From NCBI GenBank assembly GCA_900095095.1, contig FMBT01000302.1:310001-374000 (forward strand): 64,000 nucleotides of DNA. The letters are read 5' to 3'. Below, piece by piece: positions 32,845 to 45,042 of the stretch (positions within the stretch are counted from its first letter, which is position 1; each line of letters begins with the position of its first letter). The stretch is from Fragilariopsis cylindrus CCMP1102 (Eukaryota; Bacillariophyta; Bacillariophyceae; Bacillariales; Bacillariaceae). Under the pieces are notes generated by a model. The model was not told the DNA's origin. It saw only the letters and a list, made by a program, of their open reading frames with translations, and ran no database searches. The translations under genes and the position numbers were made by a program.

Positions 32845-35097
32845 CTATTCGAGTACTTCTTCAATTTCAATTGTAGAACATCCCGGAATACCACATCTTA
32901 CTGGACAAAAGAACTTTGCTTTGTTAAAATCTCCACTGCCTTCTGTTTGACTACCGCATTTATTTTCTAATGCAATATTCTTGCAACTGTACTTTGAACC
33001 ATCAGCTAAACGGATCAAACCTTTACCATCTTTACATGGTGGACAAAATCTTAAACAGAAGGATGGACAACTTAGTGATACTAATGTATTATTATTTTTT
33101 GGATCTACCTTTTTGCACTTTTTTCTAGCATTTTTACCAACAAAACTTTCACACCCTGTAAACCTAGTCTTATTTTTGAATTTGAATGTTGGATCATCAT
33201 CACATATTCCTAATGGTACCACTATATCTGTGGGTGAATTGCTAGCTGCTGTGGTAGGGCTAGTGGAAGTAGTAGGAGTTGTGGTAGGGGATGACGATGG
33301 GGCTACAAACACGCAGCCTTGTGATGCATCCTGACACCATGGTCCAATTGTAGGATCTGGATCTGCTGTATTTGTACATACAGTAGAAGCTAACATGTCA
33401 TTTGTACTGACAGAATTAGTAGTCTTGTATCCCCATGACGAAAGGCATTGGTTGAAAGCTACTGCTCCATCAAACATATATGACATTGAATCAACTAGTG
33501 ATACATTCCACGAATCAACAGGATTATTAAAAGCCGCTGCATCAGAAAACATATCTTCCATTGATGAAACTTTTGAAACATTCCACAAGTCAATAGACTG
33601 GTTGAAAACTGCTGCGTTATAAAACATAGCAAACATTGAATCAACTTGTAATACGTTCCAAGAATTAACAGGACTGTTGAAAACCGCTGCATTCGCAAAC
33701 ATACCGTCCATTGACGTAACTTTTGAAACATTCCACAAGTCAAGAGACTGGTTGAAAGTATATGCCTCATAAAACGTGCTATTCATACTTTGTACTTGAC
33801 TAACGTCCCAATCATTTATAGGCTGATTGAAATTATATGTTTCATAAAACATTTTATCCATATTTGTTACCTTTCCAATGTTCCATTCGTTAATAGATTG
33901 ATTGAAGGCGTATGCATAAGAAAACATACCATACATCGATGTAACCTGTGAGGTGTCCCAACACTCTATGGGATCATTGAAATCTGTTTGATTATATAGA
34001 AATATTAGATCCATGTTAGTAATGCCTGTTGTATTCCAGCAATTAAGAATAGCAACATTGGTTGGACAAATATATATTGGACAATTATTCTCAACAGTAC
34101 AACTATAAATCAAATCTCTAAAGGATCCCATTCCATAAAAATTATTACTAGAAACATCAGGACCTGCAGCATTACAAGTACAATCAATTACTTGTGACAC
34201 TTGTTGAACAATAAGACGACGATCATTAAGTTCTTGTTGTTGTTGTTGGTGATGATAAAAAGGTAGATCATCGTCTACGTAATGATAATACTCATAATGA
34301 AGACGATCGTGATGATCATCGGGAACATCATTTCCCCAGTATACGATTGGAATATCTGAAATGTCAACGCATTCTCCATTCTTTTTCTTCTTATTTACGA
34401 TTCCTCTGTCGGCAGTAGTAGTAGTAGTAGTAGCAGTAGTCGTCGTCACAGTAGCTGTTGTAGTTGTAACAGAAGAAGAATAGGAGGAAGATTCTATACT
34501 ATGATGATCGATACAAATCATCCTGTTGTTGTTGCTGTTGTTGTTCTTCTTCTTCTTTGATGATGATGAAAGTGACGAGCACGATGATAATGGAAGATTA
34601 CCAGCATCAAGCTTTTTAGATTTTAGACTAAGTACAATAGAAGGTTCACATTCTACTACTTCTTTTTCCTGATTGTTTTTGTTGTTATTGACGACAACAA
34701 CGAAGTCAGCGTCAGCGTCAGCGTCGACTACGTTGACGTCAACGTCGAGTGGAGCATTGTCGTTTCGAAGTATTGATAATAGTTTGAGACGATTCTTAAG
34801 CTTCTTATTAGCGTGCGTAGTGGTGTCATCGGTGACTGTCGTCGTCGTGGTAGTCTTGTCGTCCTTCGACGAGTGAAGGGACGACGAGGCATCATCAGAA
34901 CTTATTATTCCCCAATCACTACCAGCACCAGCGATTATAGGCGGTGATTTATTAATGTCGTGTTGGCGGATAGAAAAAAGATATTGTTGCTGTTGCTGTT
35001 CCTCTTCCTTCTCCGCCAACGATGCCGATACTAAAATACCCGTCGATGATGAAAGGAACGAACTTAATGCGACGACCGTTAACTTATTCGGCGACAT
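32845..35097 (-). CDS. Secreted BspA-like/DUF285 repeat protein, first of a tandem pair
   Basis: A 750-codon intronless frame. A hydrophobic N-terminus (KLTVVALSSFLSSSTGILVS) suggests secretion. Residues about 30-320 are low-complexity Asp/Ser/Thr/His/Gln. From about residue 380 there are eight 25-residue repeats of the form W(D/N)VSxVxSMxxMFxxAxxFNQxIxx, the BspA-like DUF285 leucine-rich-type repeat; units 5-8 look like a duplicated 50-residue pair. A Ser/Thr/Pro linker then leads to a cysteine-rich C-terminus (CESFVGKNARKKCKK, CPSFCLRFCPPC, CPVRCGIPGC) resembling ShK-like modules common on diatom surface proteins. The likely role is cell-surface or matrix adhesion or recognition. It is a close paralogue of the gene at 36520-38778, sharing the C-terminal module almost residue for residue. 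Confidence 0.85.
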   Translation of the reverse strand: MSPNKLTVVALSSFLSSSTGILVSASLAEKEEEQQQQQYLFSIRQHDINKSPPIIAGAGSDWGIISSDDASSSLHSSKDDKTTTTTTVTDDTTTHANKKLKNRLKLLSILRNDNAPLDVDVNVVDADADADFVVVVNNNKNNQEKEVVECEPSIVLSLKSKKLDAGNLPLSSCSSLSSSSKKKKNNNSNNNRMICIDHHSIESSSYSSSVTTTTATVTTTTATTTTTTADRGIVNKKKKNGECVDISDIPIVYWGNDVPDDHHDRLHYEYYHYVDDDLPFYHHQQQQQELNDRRLIVQQVSQVIDCTCNAAGPDVSSNNFYGMGSFRDLIYSCTVENNCPIYICPTNVAILNCWNTTGITNMDLIFLYNQTDFNDPIECWDTSQVTSMYGMFSYAYAFNQSINEWNIGKVTNMDKMFYETYNFNQPINDWDVSQVQSMNSTFYEAYTFNQSLDLWNVSKVTSMDGMFANAAVFNSPVNSWNVLQVDSMFAMFYNAAVFNQSIDLWNVSKVSSMEDMFSDAAAFNNPVDSWNVSLVDSMSYMFDGAVAFNQCLSSWGYKTTNSVSTNDMLASTVCTNTADPDPTIGPWCQDASQGCVFVAPSSSPTTTPTTSTSPTTAASNSPTDIVVPLGICDDDPTFKFKNKTRFTGCESFVGKNARKKCKKVDPKNNNTLVSLSCPSFCLRFCPPCKDGKGLIRLADGSKYSCKNIALENKCGSQTEGSGDFNKAKFFCPVRCGIPGCSTIEIEEVLE

Positions 35098-36519
35098 GAG
35101 ATGAAAATTTAATCTAATTTAATTTAATATACTTTAATTCGGTGACGACTGGTGACTAATTTTCTGTTTGGAAAATTTCACAGTGATGATTGAATAAAAA
35201 AATAATGAAAGAGTGGGTGAATAAGAAAATCGATCGTACACGTATACAGCAGAGACAGAGAGACAGACAGAGACAGAGAGGAATCGTATTCATAAATCTT
35301 GTAAACTTCCTTCACTTACTTTCTTGTTTGCTGATGTGATATGATGTGCAGTAATAATGCACAAGCAAATAATTCGCTTGTTAAAAGCAAGCGTTGTGGT
35401 GGATGACATGGTACTGTACTCGTGTTTTTGATATTCAATAGGTACCGGTAGAAGCAAGCGTTGAGAACAAGTGCATGATGACGATGGCGATGTAGCACTA
35501 CTTCATATATGTAATCCTTAATATATGAAACATTTATGTTTGAGGACATTCCCACAACGGCCCCTCGTAGATACGGTAAACTTGTTTCAACAATTAGTAT
35601 TTCTGCGCGTCGTTATAAGAAATTCAACGAAATTAGAAGAGAAAAAAAGTATCTCGCATAAAAACAAAAACAAATATCAAAATTCATACGACGATAATTT
35701 TCATATATGATGATCGGGGGCTATTACTGTCTAGTAATCGATTGAAGAAATGAAATGAAAATTAGAATTAATGAAATTAATACTGTAGTATATAGTATAG
35801 AGTTGAAGTATCCTTCAATATAATGCATCATCTACTACTGTAGACGTGTGTGTTTGTTTGGTTAAAATATATACGGAACTTATATTTTCGCTCTCTCAGT
35901 TATTATTTTTTTAGCACGCAATCAAAATTTGACGTCGGACTCCCTCTTATTATAACTGCAGTGCGTGATTAGTTTCTAAATGATATGTGTAAGCGGTGGT
36001 AAATACATAATAGGGGTGGGCCTGCCTGCCTCCTAACACATATGTTATATGAAACACTTCGGTGAGATTTGACTTTACTCTAGCTAGAGTAGCAAAGTGA
36101 GTATCTATCATCGCCATAAAAGAGAACATGTGGCAAGGACGTGAGTAGGGAGAGAGACAAATAAAAGCGACATACATTAAGGTGGTGGTCGTCGCCTTTT
36201 ATTTTTGTTTTAACAATAGCAAATATACATTCTACATTGAAAGATGTTCTACTGATTGAGAAAATATCTAGTAGAGTAACGTTACAATTTCGTTTTTGCA
36301 TTTGCAATGAGATTACATTTATTCTCTTCGTACATTACGTGTAGTCATGTTACAACTAACTCGTTATTGATCATGCAACTTTAATTGTTAATTTCCTTTT
36401 ATGATGTCTTATATGTGTTATTTTCTTCTTTTATATGGTTACAATTACAGTTTACTTTTACTATTTTGGTACATTACGTGTAGTCATGCAACAACCAACT
36501 CGTTGTTGACAATGCAATT
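35098..36519. other. Intergenic between the BspA-like paralogues
   Basis: No supported gene. A CAGAGA/CAGACAGA microsatellite lies at about 35,249-35,281, and a purine-rich run with GAATTTAATCTAATTTAATT near 35,108-35,135. The GCAAGCGTTG motif occurs twice near 35,387 and 35,453. The right end (36,470-36,519) is homologous to the 3' flank of the other paralogue. Confidence 0.5.
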
Positions 36520-38075
36520 CTATTGGGATACTTCTTCAATTTCAACTGTAGAACATCCCGGAATACCACATCTTACTGGACAAAAGAACTTTGCTTTGTT
36601 AAAATCTGTTCTGTTAAAAACTGTTCTATTAAAAACTGCACTACCTTCTGTTTGTGTTTGACTACCGCATTTATTTTCTAATGCAATATCCTTGCAACTG
36701 AATTTTGTACCATCAGCTAAACGTATCAAACCTTTACCATCCTTACAGGGTGGACAAAATCTTAAACAGAAGGATGGACAACTTAGTGATACTAATGTAT
36801 TATTATTTTTTGGATCTTCCTTTTTGCACTTTTTTCTTGCATTTTTACCAACAAAGCTTTTACACCCTATAAACCTAGGCTTGTTTTTGAATTTGAATTT
36901 ATGATCATCATCACATATGCCTGATGGTACCACTATATCTGTAGGTGGATTACTAGCTGTTGTGGTGGGGCTGGTGGAAGGGGGTGATGATGGAGCTACA
37001 AACACACAACCTTGATTTCCATTCTGACACCATGGACCAATTGTAGGATTTGGATCTACTGTATCTGGACAACCGGTTCCAAGAAACATGGCAGTTGTAT
37101 TAATAAAATTAGTAGTCTTGTATCCCCATGACGAAAGGCATTGGTTGAAAGCTTCTGCATTACCAAACATCCGTTGCATAGAATCTACCTGAGAGACGTT
37201 CCAATCGTCAAGAGGTTGGTTGAAGTTTTCTGCATTACGGAACATAGCAACCATATTTGTTGATTTTGACGTGTCCCAACCAGCCACAGACTGATTAAAA
37301 GAACGTGCAGAACGAAACATTAGTTCCATACTTTCTACTTGACCAACGTCCCATTCATTAATCGGTTGGTTGAATTTTTTTGCTCTAAAAAACATTCTAT
37401 CCATATTTTTTACCTGGGACGTATCCCAAGAACCAATGTATTGATTGAATCTATTAAATGTTTGGTTTCCGTCTTCAAAAAGAGCTCCACCAAACATTCC
37501 AGACATTGTCGTAACTTTTCCAACATTCCAACACTCTAAGGGCTCATTAAACTTAATGATTTCTTTACAGGATAGACCTGCGCAATAGATATTATTTTCT
37601 GTACTAAAAGCATATGACATGTCAGTAACGTTTGCCGTATTCCAACAGTTAATACTACCTTTGACAGGACATTTGTTTATGACACACTCGTATATCAATT
37701 TTTGGAAAGATCCTTCTTCATAAATTTTATAACTAGAAACATCAGGACGTGTAATACAATTACGAGTACAATCTGTAGTTCGAAGTGCTTGATTATCATT
37801 AATCTCTTGAACACGACGAGAACGTTTATCAAGTTGCTTCTGTTGTTGTTGTTGTTGTTGCTGTTGATGATGATAAGATATATCATCGTCTATTGGATAA
37901 GAATTATAATAATCATCATCGTGAGGACGGTCATGAAGATGGTGATCGTGATCGTGAACACGAATATAATCGTCCCAGTAAGTGATGGGAATATCTAAAA
38001 TATCAACACAAATTCCATTCGTCTTCTTCTCGTTGCTGTTGTAGTTTACGACTGTGCTGTCAGTATTAGTAGCAG

Positions 38076-38106
<31 letters not shown>

Positions 38107-38778
38107 AATGGAAGAAGAATAGGAAGAAGATCTCATATTATTCATACTATAGTGATCAATACAAATCATCTTGTTCTTGTTGTTCTTGTTCTTTGATGAT
38201 GTTGAGGACGAGCATGACGATAATGGGAGATTTCCAGCGTCAAGCTTTTTTGATTTTGGACTAAGTGCAATAGAAGGTCCGCATTCGTTTCCTTCTTCTT
38301 CTTCTTCTTCTTCTTCCTCAACATCAACATCAACAGTATCGAAGTCAACGTCAACATCAACATCAACGAGAATATCGTTTCGAAGCTTATTTGATGGTTC
38401 ATATTGACGATGGTCTTCCTCATTAAACTTCTTGGAGTTCTTATACTTGTACGTGTACGTGTCGCTATCATTATCGCTTGTAGTGATCTTGTCTTTCGAC
38501 GAGTGAGTATTAGGGGAGGTATTATAACTTTCCCAATGATCATCATTATTACTATTACTACTACCAGCAATACGGAGATGTGATAATTCACCGTCGAGAT
38601 CAGTAGTAGAATAAAGTTGTTGTCTCTCTTCTTTATTCTCCTTATTATCCTCCTTCTTCTTCTTCGACGATGCTGTTGTTGTTGGTGGTGGTATTATGAT
38701 GATGTTATCATTAGCCATAGTAGTAATGCCTGGCGACGAAGAAAGGAACGTACTTAATACGACGAAAGATAACCTCAT
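36520..38778 (-). CDS. Secreted BspA-like/DUF285 repeat protein, second of a tandem pair
   Basis: A 752-codon intronless frame with the same plan as its neighbour: signal peptide (MRLSFVVLSTFLSSSPGITT), a disordered Asp/Ser/Thr/Gln region, DUF285 repeats and a cysteine-rich ShK-like C-terminus. Only six repeat units are present instead of eight, and the first two carry insertions (ENNIYCAGLSCKEI and EDGNQTFNR) not found in the paralogue. Near the C-terminus an FNRT peptide is tandemly expanded (VFNRTVFNRTDFNKAKFF) where the neighbour has only DFNKAKFF. Like its neighbour it is predicted to be exported and to act in cell-surface interactions. Same strand and shared flanks show that the pair arose by tandem duplication. 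Confidence 0.85.
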
Positions 38779-39810
38779 GATGATCTAAATTTACTACTAT
38801 GATTCATTCGGTGTGTTTTGAAAAGTAAACGAAAGCAAGGCGTTGAGTGAGAAGGGAGATAGAGATAGAGAGAAGATTTCATATCTCCCAAACTTTCAAT
38901 TGATTATATTACCGGTATAGACTTAACTTACTTGTGTTTGACCGCTAGGTAGGCAGGTAGGCAGGTAGATGCAATTTGATTGCTTGTTATATCGATTATG
39001 TCGAATGTCGATAATATGATGTCTTTGTCGAATAATGTCGATTCGAATCAAGTTTGTACACACAAATTACTGGTATGTAATAGAGTAGTTATAAGGAAGT
39101 AATTGACAGTAGTGATGCTCGATTTTCAGATGGTAATACCGCTAGTATTAAGTGCTGCAGTTCTTATTAATAGGAGATACAGCAGTACCGTATTACATGA
39201 TGGTAGCACAAAAAAGAGACATAACTTGACAAGATTCAAAGATTTATTAATCCTAATTAACAAGCAATTTGCAACACAAGATAGATACGCTACCACCTGT
39301 TACCACAAACAGCAGGGGCTTGCTGTGATAATTTATTAACAAGCAAATTAGTAAGTGAAACGAAACAAATTAATTCCTCCGAAAATGCGTTTAACCTTTG
39401 TTCTATTTTCGATGTGTACTGTACTGTACTTTACTACTGATGTCTGCACATACCATACTATGGGTATACTAGTATAGTCCTACAATTATAAAGGGGTTGA
39501 TTGATTGATTCATTCATTCATTCAGGGGTAGGAAAAAACATCTTGTCAACGGCTGTACTAGTAATCGGGCGTCGAATGACGAAGCAAAGCAACAAGCAAG
39601 CAAAACAAGAACACAAGAAATGCAACATCATATATCTGATGGCACTCGTATCTTCTCATATCCTACTAGTATCAATAGATCTAGCAAGCCTACACACACA
39701 CACACACACGCCATTCTCTTTCACAGAAAAGCAAATCGATTACCATAGCTAGTTGTAATTAGATAGATTCGAAACAAAAACAAAAACGAACAGGACAGAG
39801 GCAATTCATT
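38779..39810. other. Intergenic, divergent promoter region
   Basis: The stretch lies between the start of the second BspA-like gene (minus) and the PRP28 gene (plus). (GGTAGGCA)n occurs at about 38,945-38,968; (TACTG)n at 39,417-39,431; (ATTC)n near 39,507; and (CA)n at about 39,695-39,710, about 100 bp upstream of the helicase ATG. No gene is supported. Confidence 0.5.
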
Positions 39811-42348
39811 ATGGAAGGATTATCTACTGAACAAAAACAGGAAGCAATATATCAAGCAAATCAATTAGAAAAACGTGCAGAAGCACGTGCTGAACAACGT
39901 GAATTAGAAAAAGCTATTGAATTAAAACGTATAAAAAGATTCAATGAATCATCATCATCGCAGACAGCAGCGGCAGCGGCAGCGGTGAATAATTTGAAGA
40001 CGAAAAGTAGTATTGGTGGTGGTATCAATAAAAGACAAACATCCACTGCCGCTACTGGTGGCGGTGGTGATAAGGGTAAAATTAAATTTATTTCAAAACG
40101 TCAACGTCTTGCTTTGGAACAACAGAAAAACGAGAAAGAAAGCAACGGCGGGAAGAAAGAGGTATCGACTTCAACAGCGGAAGAAGAAGTAGTAGCAGCT
40201 TCCTCCACTAATAACATATCAGCTCGTCGTCCAGTTCCAGCAGCTACTTCTAATAGAAATAGCAATAACAATAGAAATAACAATAACAGCAATAGCCGCG
40301 GCGGCGGCAGTACTTCGTCAAATAATAATGATAACAATACAACAACAGGAGATGATTGGACCGATCGTGATCGACAATCAATTCGTGAAACATATTTAGG
40401 GATATCGAATAAAGTGAATATGACCAATGAACAATATATGGAAGAAAAAAAATTAAAAGCGAAAAAAAATATGAGTAAAAGAACTAAGTCTGGTAAAAAG
40501 ACCAATTTTAGATTTAATTGGGATGATACCGATGATACATTACCACAAGATGATCCATTATATCAAGGTCCATCGATTGTTGGAATAGGTCGTCAGCAAC
40601 AAAGAAATGGAGGTGGACAAGGAGGGCGATATAATAATAGTAATGATAATAGTCGTAATAATTACGATACCCGTGGTGGTGGTGGTAATCGAAACAACAA
40701 CAGTAACAATTATCACAACAATGATCGAGGAGGAGGAGGAGGACGTTATAATAGTAATGATGGTGGTGAACGTGGACGTGATCGTTATGGTGGACCACCA
40801 TCTCGTGGTGGTGCTGATGGTGATCGTGATCGTTATGATAATCGTGGTGGTGGACGCGATAATCGCGGCCGAGGTGGTGGAATGAATTCATTTGAAAATA
40901 GTATTGATACGAAACCACTTCAAGAAATGACAAGTCGTGATTGGAGAATATATCGTGAAAATCATAATATTGTTTGTAAGGGCGGGAAGGCACCACCACC
41001 ATTACGTTATTTTAATGATGGTTCATTATTACATCCAAGTTTATTAAAAGCATTAAAAGAAATTATGTATTATGATAAACCAACGCCTATTCAACGTCAG
41101 GCTATACCAATTGGTATGCAACGTCGTGATTTAATTGGTATTGCAGAAACAGGATCAGGTAAAACATGTGCATTTGGTATCCCATTGATACAATATATAT
41201 TACAATTGCCTTCCTCTGTTACAACACGAGATAAAGTGGCTGAACAGGGTCCACTTGCTATCGTATTAGCCCCAACACGTGAATTAGCATTACAAATTGA
41301 TGGTGAATTTCAAAAATTATTAACATTTTGTGTAAGACCAAATCAAATTTTATCGGCATGTATTGTTGGTGGACAAAATATGACAGTCCAAGCACAAAAA
41401 TTACGTGATGGGATACATATTGTTGTAGGTACGCCCGGTCGGATCAATGAATGTTTAGAATTAACATATATGGTATTAAATCAATGTTCGTATTGTGTAC
41501 TAGATGAAGGTGATAGGATGATTGATATGGGTTTCGCTCCTCAACTTGAAAGTATATTAGATCATATGGGTGGTTCGTTGAAAAGTGAAAATGAAAGTGA
41601 AGCATATGAACAAGAAAAACAAGATTTACAAACATTACAAACATTACAGCAACAACAAGAAGAGAATTCCAGTACAGCAACAATCGAATTACCAAAACAT
41701 CGTGTAACAGCAATGTTTTCAGCAACAATGCCATTAGAGGTAGAACAAATGGCAAAGAAATACTTAAGATTTCCTGCTGTTATTAGTGTAGGTGATCGTG
41801 ATTCACGAAAGAATGCACGTATTGAACAAAAGGTTCTATTTTTATCGTCACCAAGTGCAAAGGAGGGTGCGTTACGGAAATTAATACTAGATCCAAGATT
41901 TATGCGTGAAAAGGTTTTGGTATTTGTAAATGAAAAGAAACATTGTGAAGGTGTATCACGACAAATTGAACGTATCGGTCGTAGATGTGTTGTTTTACAT
42001 GGTGGTAAAAGTCAAGAAGAACGTGAAAAGAATTTACAATTATTTAAACAGGGTGGTGTTATATTAGTCGCAACAGATGTTGCTGGTCGTGGACTTGATA
42101 TATCAAATATTGCACATGTTATCAATTATGATTTGCCAGGACGTTCTATTGATTCCTACAGTCATCGGATTGGTCGTACAGGACGAGCTGGTAAGGCTGG
42201 ATTAGCAACCTCATTACTAACAGATGACGATGAAGGTATAATGGCACCATTAAAAGCATATTTAGAAAGTACCGGTAGTGTCGTACCTGATAAACTTGCA
42301 CGTCATCCTGCTTGTAACGGTGGTTCTGACAATAATGTCATTTATTAG
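39811..42348 (+). CDS. PRP28: DEAD-box spliceosomal helicase PRP28/DDX23
   Basis: An intronless 845-codon frame. It drives the U1-to-U6 exchange at the 5' splice site during spliceosome activation, in the nucleus. The N-terminal part has the PRP28-specific block around KFISKRQRLALEQ and FRFNWDDTDDTLPQDDPLY, followed by a long Gly/Arg/Asn-rich insert, then MTSRDWRIYRENHNI and KAPPPLRYF, typical of this subfamily. Core motifs: Q-motif PTPIQRQAIP, motif I AETGSGKT (445-452), Ia PTRELALQ, Ib GTPGR, motif II DEGD (565-568), motif III SAT, and in the second domain VATDVAGRGLDI and HRIGRTGRAG. Motif II reads D-E-G-D instead of D-E-A-D, with RMIDMGF following as in PRP28. A Gln-rich insertion of about 30 residues follows motif II. 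Confidence 0.96.
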   Translation: MEGLSTEQKQEAIYQANQLEKRAEARAEQRELEKAIELKRIKRFNESSSSQTAAAAAAVNNLKTKSSIGGGINKRQTSTAATGGGGDKGKIKFISKRQRLALEQQKNEKESNGGKKEVSTSTAEEEVVAASSTNNISARRPVPAATSNRNSNNNRNNNNSNSRGGGSTSSNNNDNNTTTGDDWTDRDRQSIRETYLGISNKVNMTNEQYMEEKKLKAKKNMSKRTKSGKKTNFRFNWDDTDDTLPQDDPLYQGPSIVGIGRQQQRNGGGQGGRYNNSNDNSRNNYDTRGGGGNRNNNSNNYHNNDRGGGGGRYNSNDGGERGRDRYGGPPSRGGADGDRDRYDNRGGGRDNRGRGGGMNSFENSIDTKPLQEMTSRDWRIYRENHNIVCKGGKAPPPLRYFNDGSLLHPSLLKALKEIMYYDKPTPIQRQAIPIGMQRRDLIGIAETGSGKTCAFGIPLIQYILQLPSSVTTRDKVAEQGPLAIVLAPTRELALQIDGEFQKLLTFCVRPNQILSACIVGGQNMTVQAQKLRDGIHIVVGTPGRINECLELTYMVLNQCSYCVLDEGDRMIDMGFAPQLESILDHMGGSLKSENESEAYEQEKQDLQTLQTLQQQQEENSSTATIELPKHRVTAMFSATMPLEVEQMAKKYLRFPAVISVGDRDSRKNARIEQKVLFLSSPSAKEGALRKLILDPRFMREKVLVFVNEKKHCEGVSRQIERIGRRCVVLHGGKSQEEREKNLQLFKQGGVILVATDVAGRGLDISNIAHVINYDLPGRSIDSYSHRIGRTGRAGKAGLATSLLTDDDEGIMAPLKAYLESTGSVVPDKLARHPACNGGSDNNVIY

Positions 42349-45042
42349 TAAGTAAAGAATTGAAGAAAAAAAGAACAATCGATAAAATCAAAAGACGAGA
42401 GGAACAATTATAAAAGAATGTAATAGGAAGTAAGAAATTACTGTACTTGTACGACACGACCCCCAAATCTAACCAATAATAAAATAGGATAGACATGTAT
42501 GGAAATAGGAACATCTAATTAATACACATCAGTAAAACAGAAACAAAAAGATCAGAAAGACTCTTTCATGCACTTTCAACTATACCACTATTCGATCGTG
42601 GGCATGGTATTTTTCTTGAGTAGCCCATGTATGATTTCAGGGTTGAATAATTCTCTCGTAGCTGCTTAAGTTACTATTGTTACCTTGCTTAAGGCACTAT
42701 TTTTTCCAATTGTTTAAATAGTATCTTAATTCGATGATAAATGATACAAGATACCTCTGATATCTGATAGTATACTGTACAAACCCAATGTGTACCTTGC
42801 TGACTGGGTATGTCCATATCCATCTTTTTAGAGATTATATTATTGATGAGGGAATTGTATGATGTGGGGCAGACAGACTGCAAATAGGACATGCAACCAA
42901 GATTTGATTGAGGAAGGGCTTTGGTCTGATTTATATCGTGGTGCAGTCTTCAGTGTGAGTCACGCCATTGTATCTTCTATCTATGAAACAGTGCACTTAT
43001 AGCAGCTTCCTCTCTCTTAGCCACTTGGCTACCTCCTCCACCACAACTTAGGATGACTGTTTACATGAAATAATCAGATAACCAATTAAATGTTTGTGAT
43101 CTCAAAGATAAACTATGTGTCTGGTTCCTTGATCTAGCTGCTGCTTGGAGAATGAGAGAGATGAAAGTGTTACATCACGCAGCAACTTAGTAAGATGGCT
43201 TTTTACACACAGTAGTAGCCTAAAAACCAAAATTAAATGAGTGTGTGATCTTATCATATTATGTATATAACAAACTGATGTTCTTGGTTCCTTGGTTCCT
43301 CGCCTTAGCCATGTGCTCGGCAGGCAGCTTGGAGAAAGAGAGAATAGCTAGAGTAGAGTTTTTACAAGCAGCAACTTAGGATGACCTTTTATACATACAT
43401 GTAATAGCTAAATACCCAATTAATCTATTATTGATTTTATTGTCCATACACCACACTTTATCTGGTGCTGCACAACATGGGTAAGGGAAGGCATAGTAGG
43501 TATAGTCATACAGTGATATGGTCTGGCACTTGGAGAGTTTGCACTTGTGACAACACACCTAGCATACCATGCATACACCCCTGCCGGTAGATAAATATAT
43601 ACATCTTCCTGTAAATGTAAATAGCTCCCTAAGTTCAATAGACTAAAGACTTCCTAACTATGTACATATGTAAATAGTAGACTCTATTTCCAAGATGTTA
43701 CACTACAATTGTGTCTATTAGATAGATATTGTGTGAGCTTGTTGCATGATACAGTAGTACAGTAGGTATTTTATTCCTATGGTCAGTCCTTGATCAGTCA
43801 TTCCCTAGTTACTCGTGTCTTACTCCTACCAACCTCCCCTCCAGCAGTTTTATTTATTTATTTCGCAAATCAATTTTAATAATAGATGAAGAATGGTTCA
43901 ATAATGCTCAAGCTGCATTGATACTGACTTTCCAGTAAGGAGCTATGGTATTTTTTTATCATTCATTCATTCGCATTCGCATTCGCACGTGCACAAATAA
44001 GGCAGTTTGGTTACAACATGCGTAAAGACAACAAACATCGCCATACTAAAAGAGATGAACGTTAATATACGTATATCTTGTTTAATATTATGTGTTCCGC
44101 CGATGCGTTGCCTTCTTTCATTCTGACACACTCGCGTGACAGGAAGTGCGCGTTGTCATGTGGTGCATAAAGTACTGGCAGTGTTTGTAGCGGATACATA
44201 TACATCATGAGGACTTTCCCTTCGCTAAATTGAAAATCAAATCCTGCTTAAAATACAGTAATATCGTTACGGAACATCCCGCTCATCGCTCTTGCTCATA
44301 ATCACTGCTTGTTAAGTATGATGCATCTGTCAAAGCGCCACACAAAAATGCAAATCTTTGTAAGTATTTTTTGTTTCCGTTATGTGTGAGCCTGTCGTTT
44401 TAACGTTCTAAATAACGGCAACTTGAAAAAGCCAAACATTTAACATTGAAAAGTGTAAGGAACATCATGTGTGTTTTGCTATGTATCGACTTACCGTATT
44501 CAGTATCGAAGAATAAAGTACGTGAGTAGTGTCAAATCCTACTAGGATCAACTAATAATAAAAAAATACTTATTGTACTTTACACTTATTCTTATACTAC
44601 AGTAACGTTTGTACATTATAATATAATTTATATGTAAATACATAGCAGTAGAATAGTTTTTGAATACCGTATTGAAAATGTTATTCAGAAAGCGAATGAA
44701 TAATGTATGATGTAAAGTTAGTGTAAAATAAAATATTTATTAATGATTAAAGTAGAGTTAAAAGTAGAATGAATATTCCCACGCTCGTACTCCTTTTTTG
44801 TAGAAATTTAATTTATTGCTTGGTTGGTTCCCCTGCCTGCCCTCACCTGGTGGCCCTTGCTGATTGATTACTGTGTGTACTGTGTATATAATATAGTATG
44901 TAAAATTTTAAGTTATCATGATGATGATCATGTAATGTATGTAGCTTATGTGTGTATAGTACAGTGTAGTGTATGGTCTTTTTTACAGAATGCAAATGAA
45001 TGTGTTTATTTCTATGAGTGCGTTTCGTTTCTTTCCTTTCTT
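42349..45042. other. Intergenic, 2.7 kb, with a degenerate tandem repeat
   Basis: No supported gene. The middle holds a two-to-three copy imperfect repeat (see 43,040-43,440). Around 44,100-44,500 several short T/A-rich TACWGTA sites occur. The right end contains a TGTGTACTGTGTATA run about 150-180 bp from the 3' end of the minus-strand gene at 45043. Confidence 0.5.
43040..43440 (+). repeat. Imperfect tandem repeat, 2-3 units of about 140-190 bp
   Basis: Each unit contains GCAACTTAGKAWGAYSNTTT, AATACCCAATTAA-like sequence, TTCTTGGTTCCTTG and GCTTGGAGAAWGAGAGA. Unit starts are near 43,044, 43,181 and 43,371. The units are quite diverged, with several deletions. Class unknown. Confidence 0.7.

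Noticed and set aside
40514-41002. 162-codon minus-strand frame rich in His and Tyr
   Set aside because: It lies wholly inside the PRP28 coding region, opposite its Gly/Asn/Arg-rich insert, and has no independent support.
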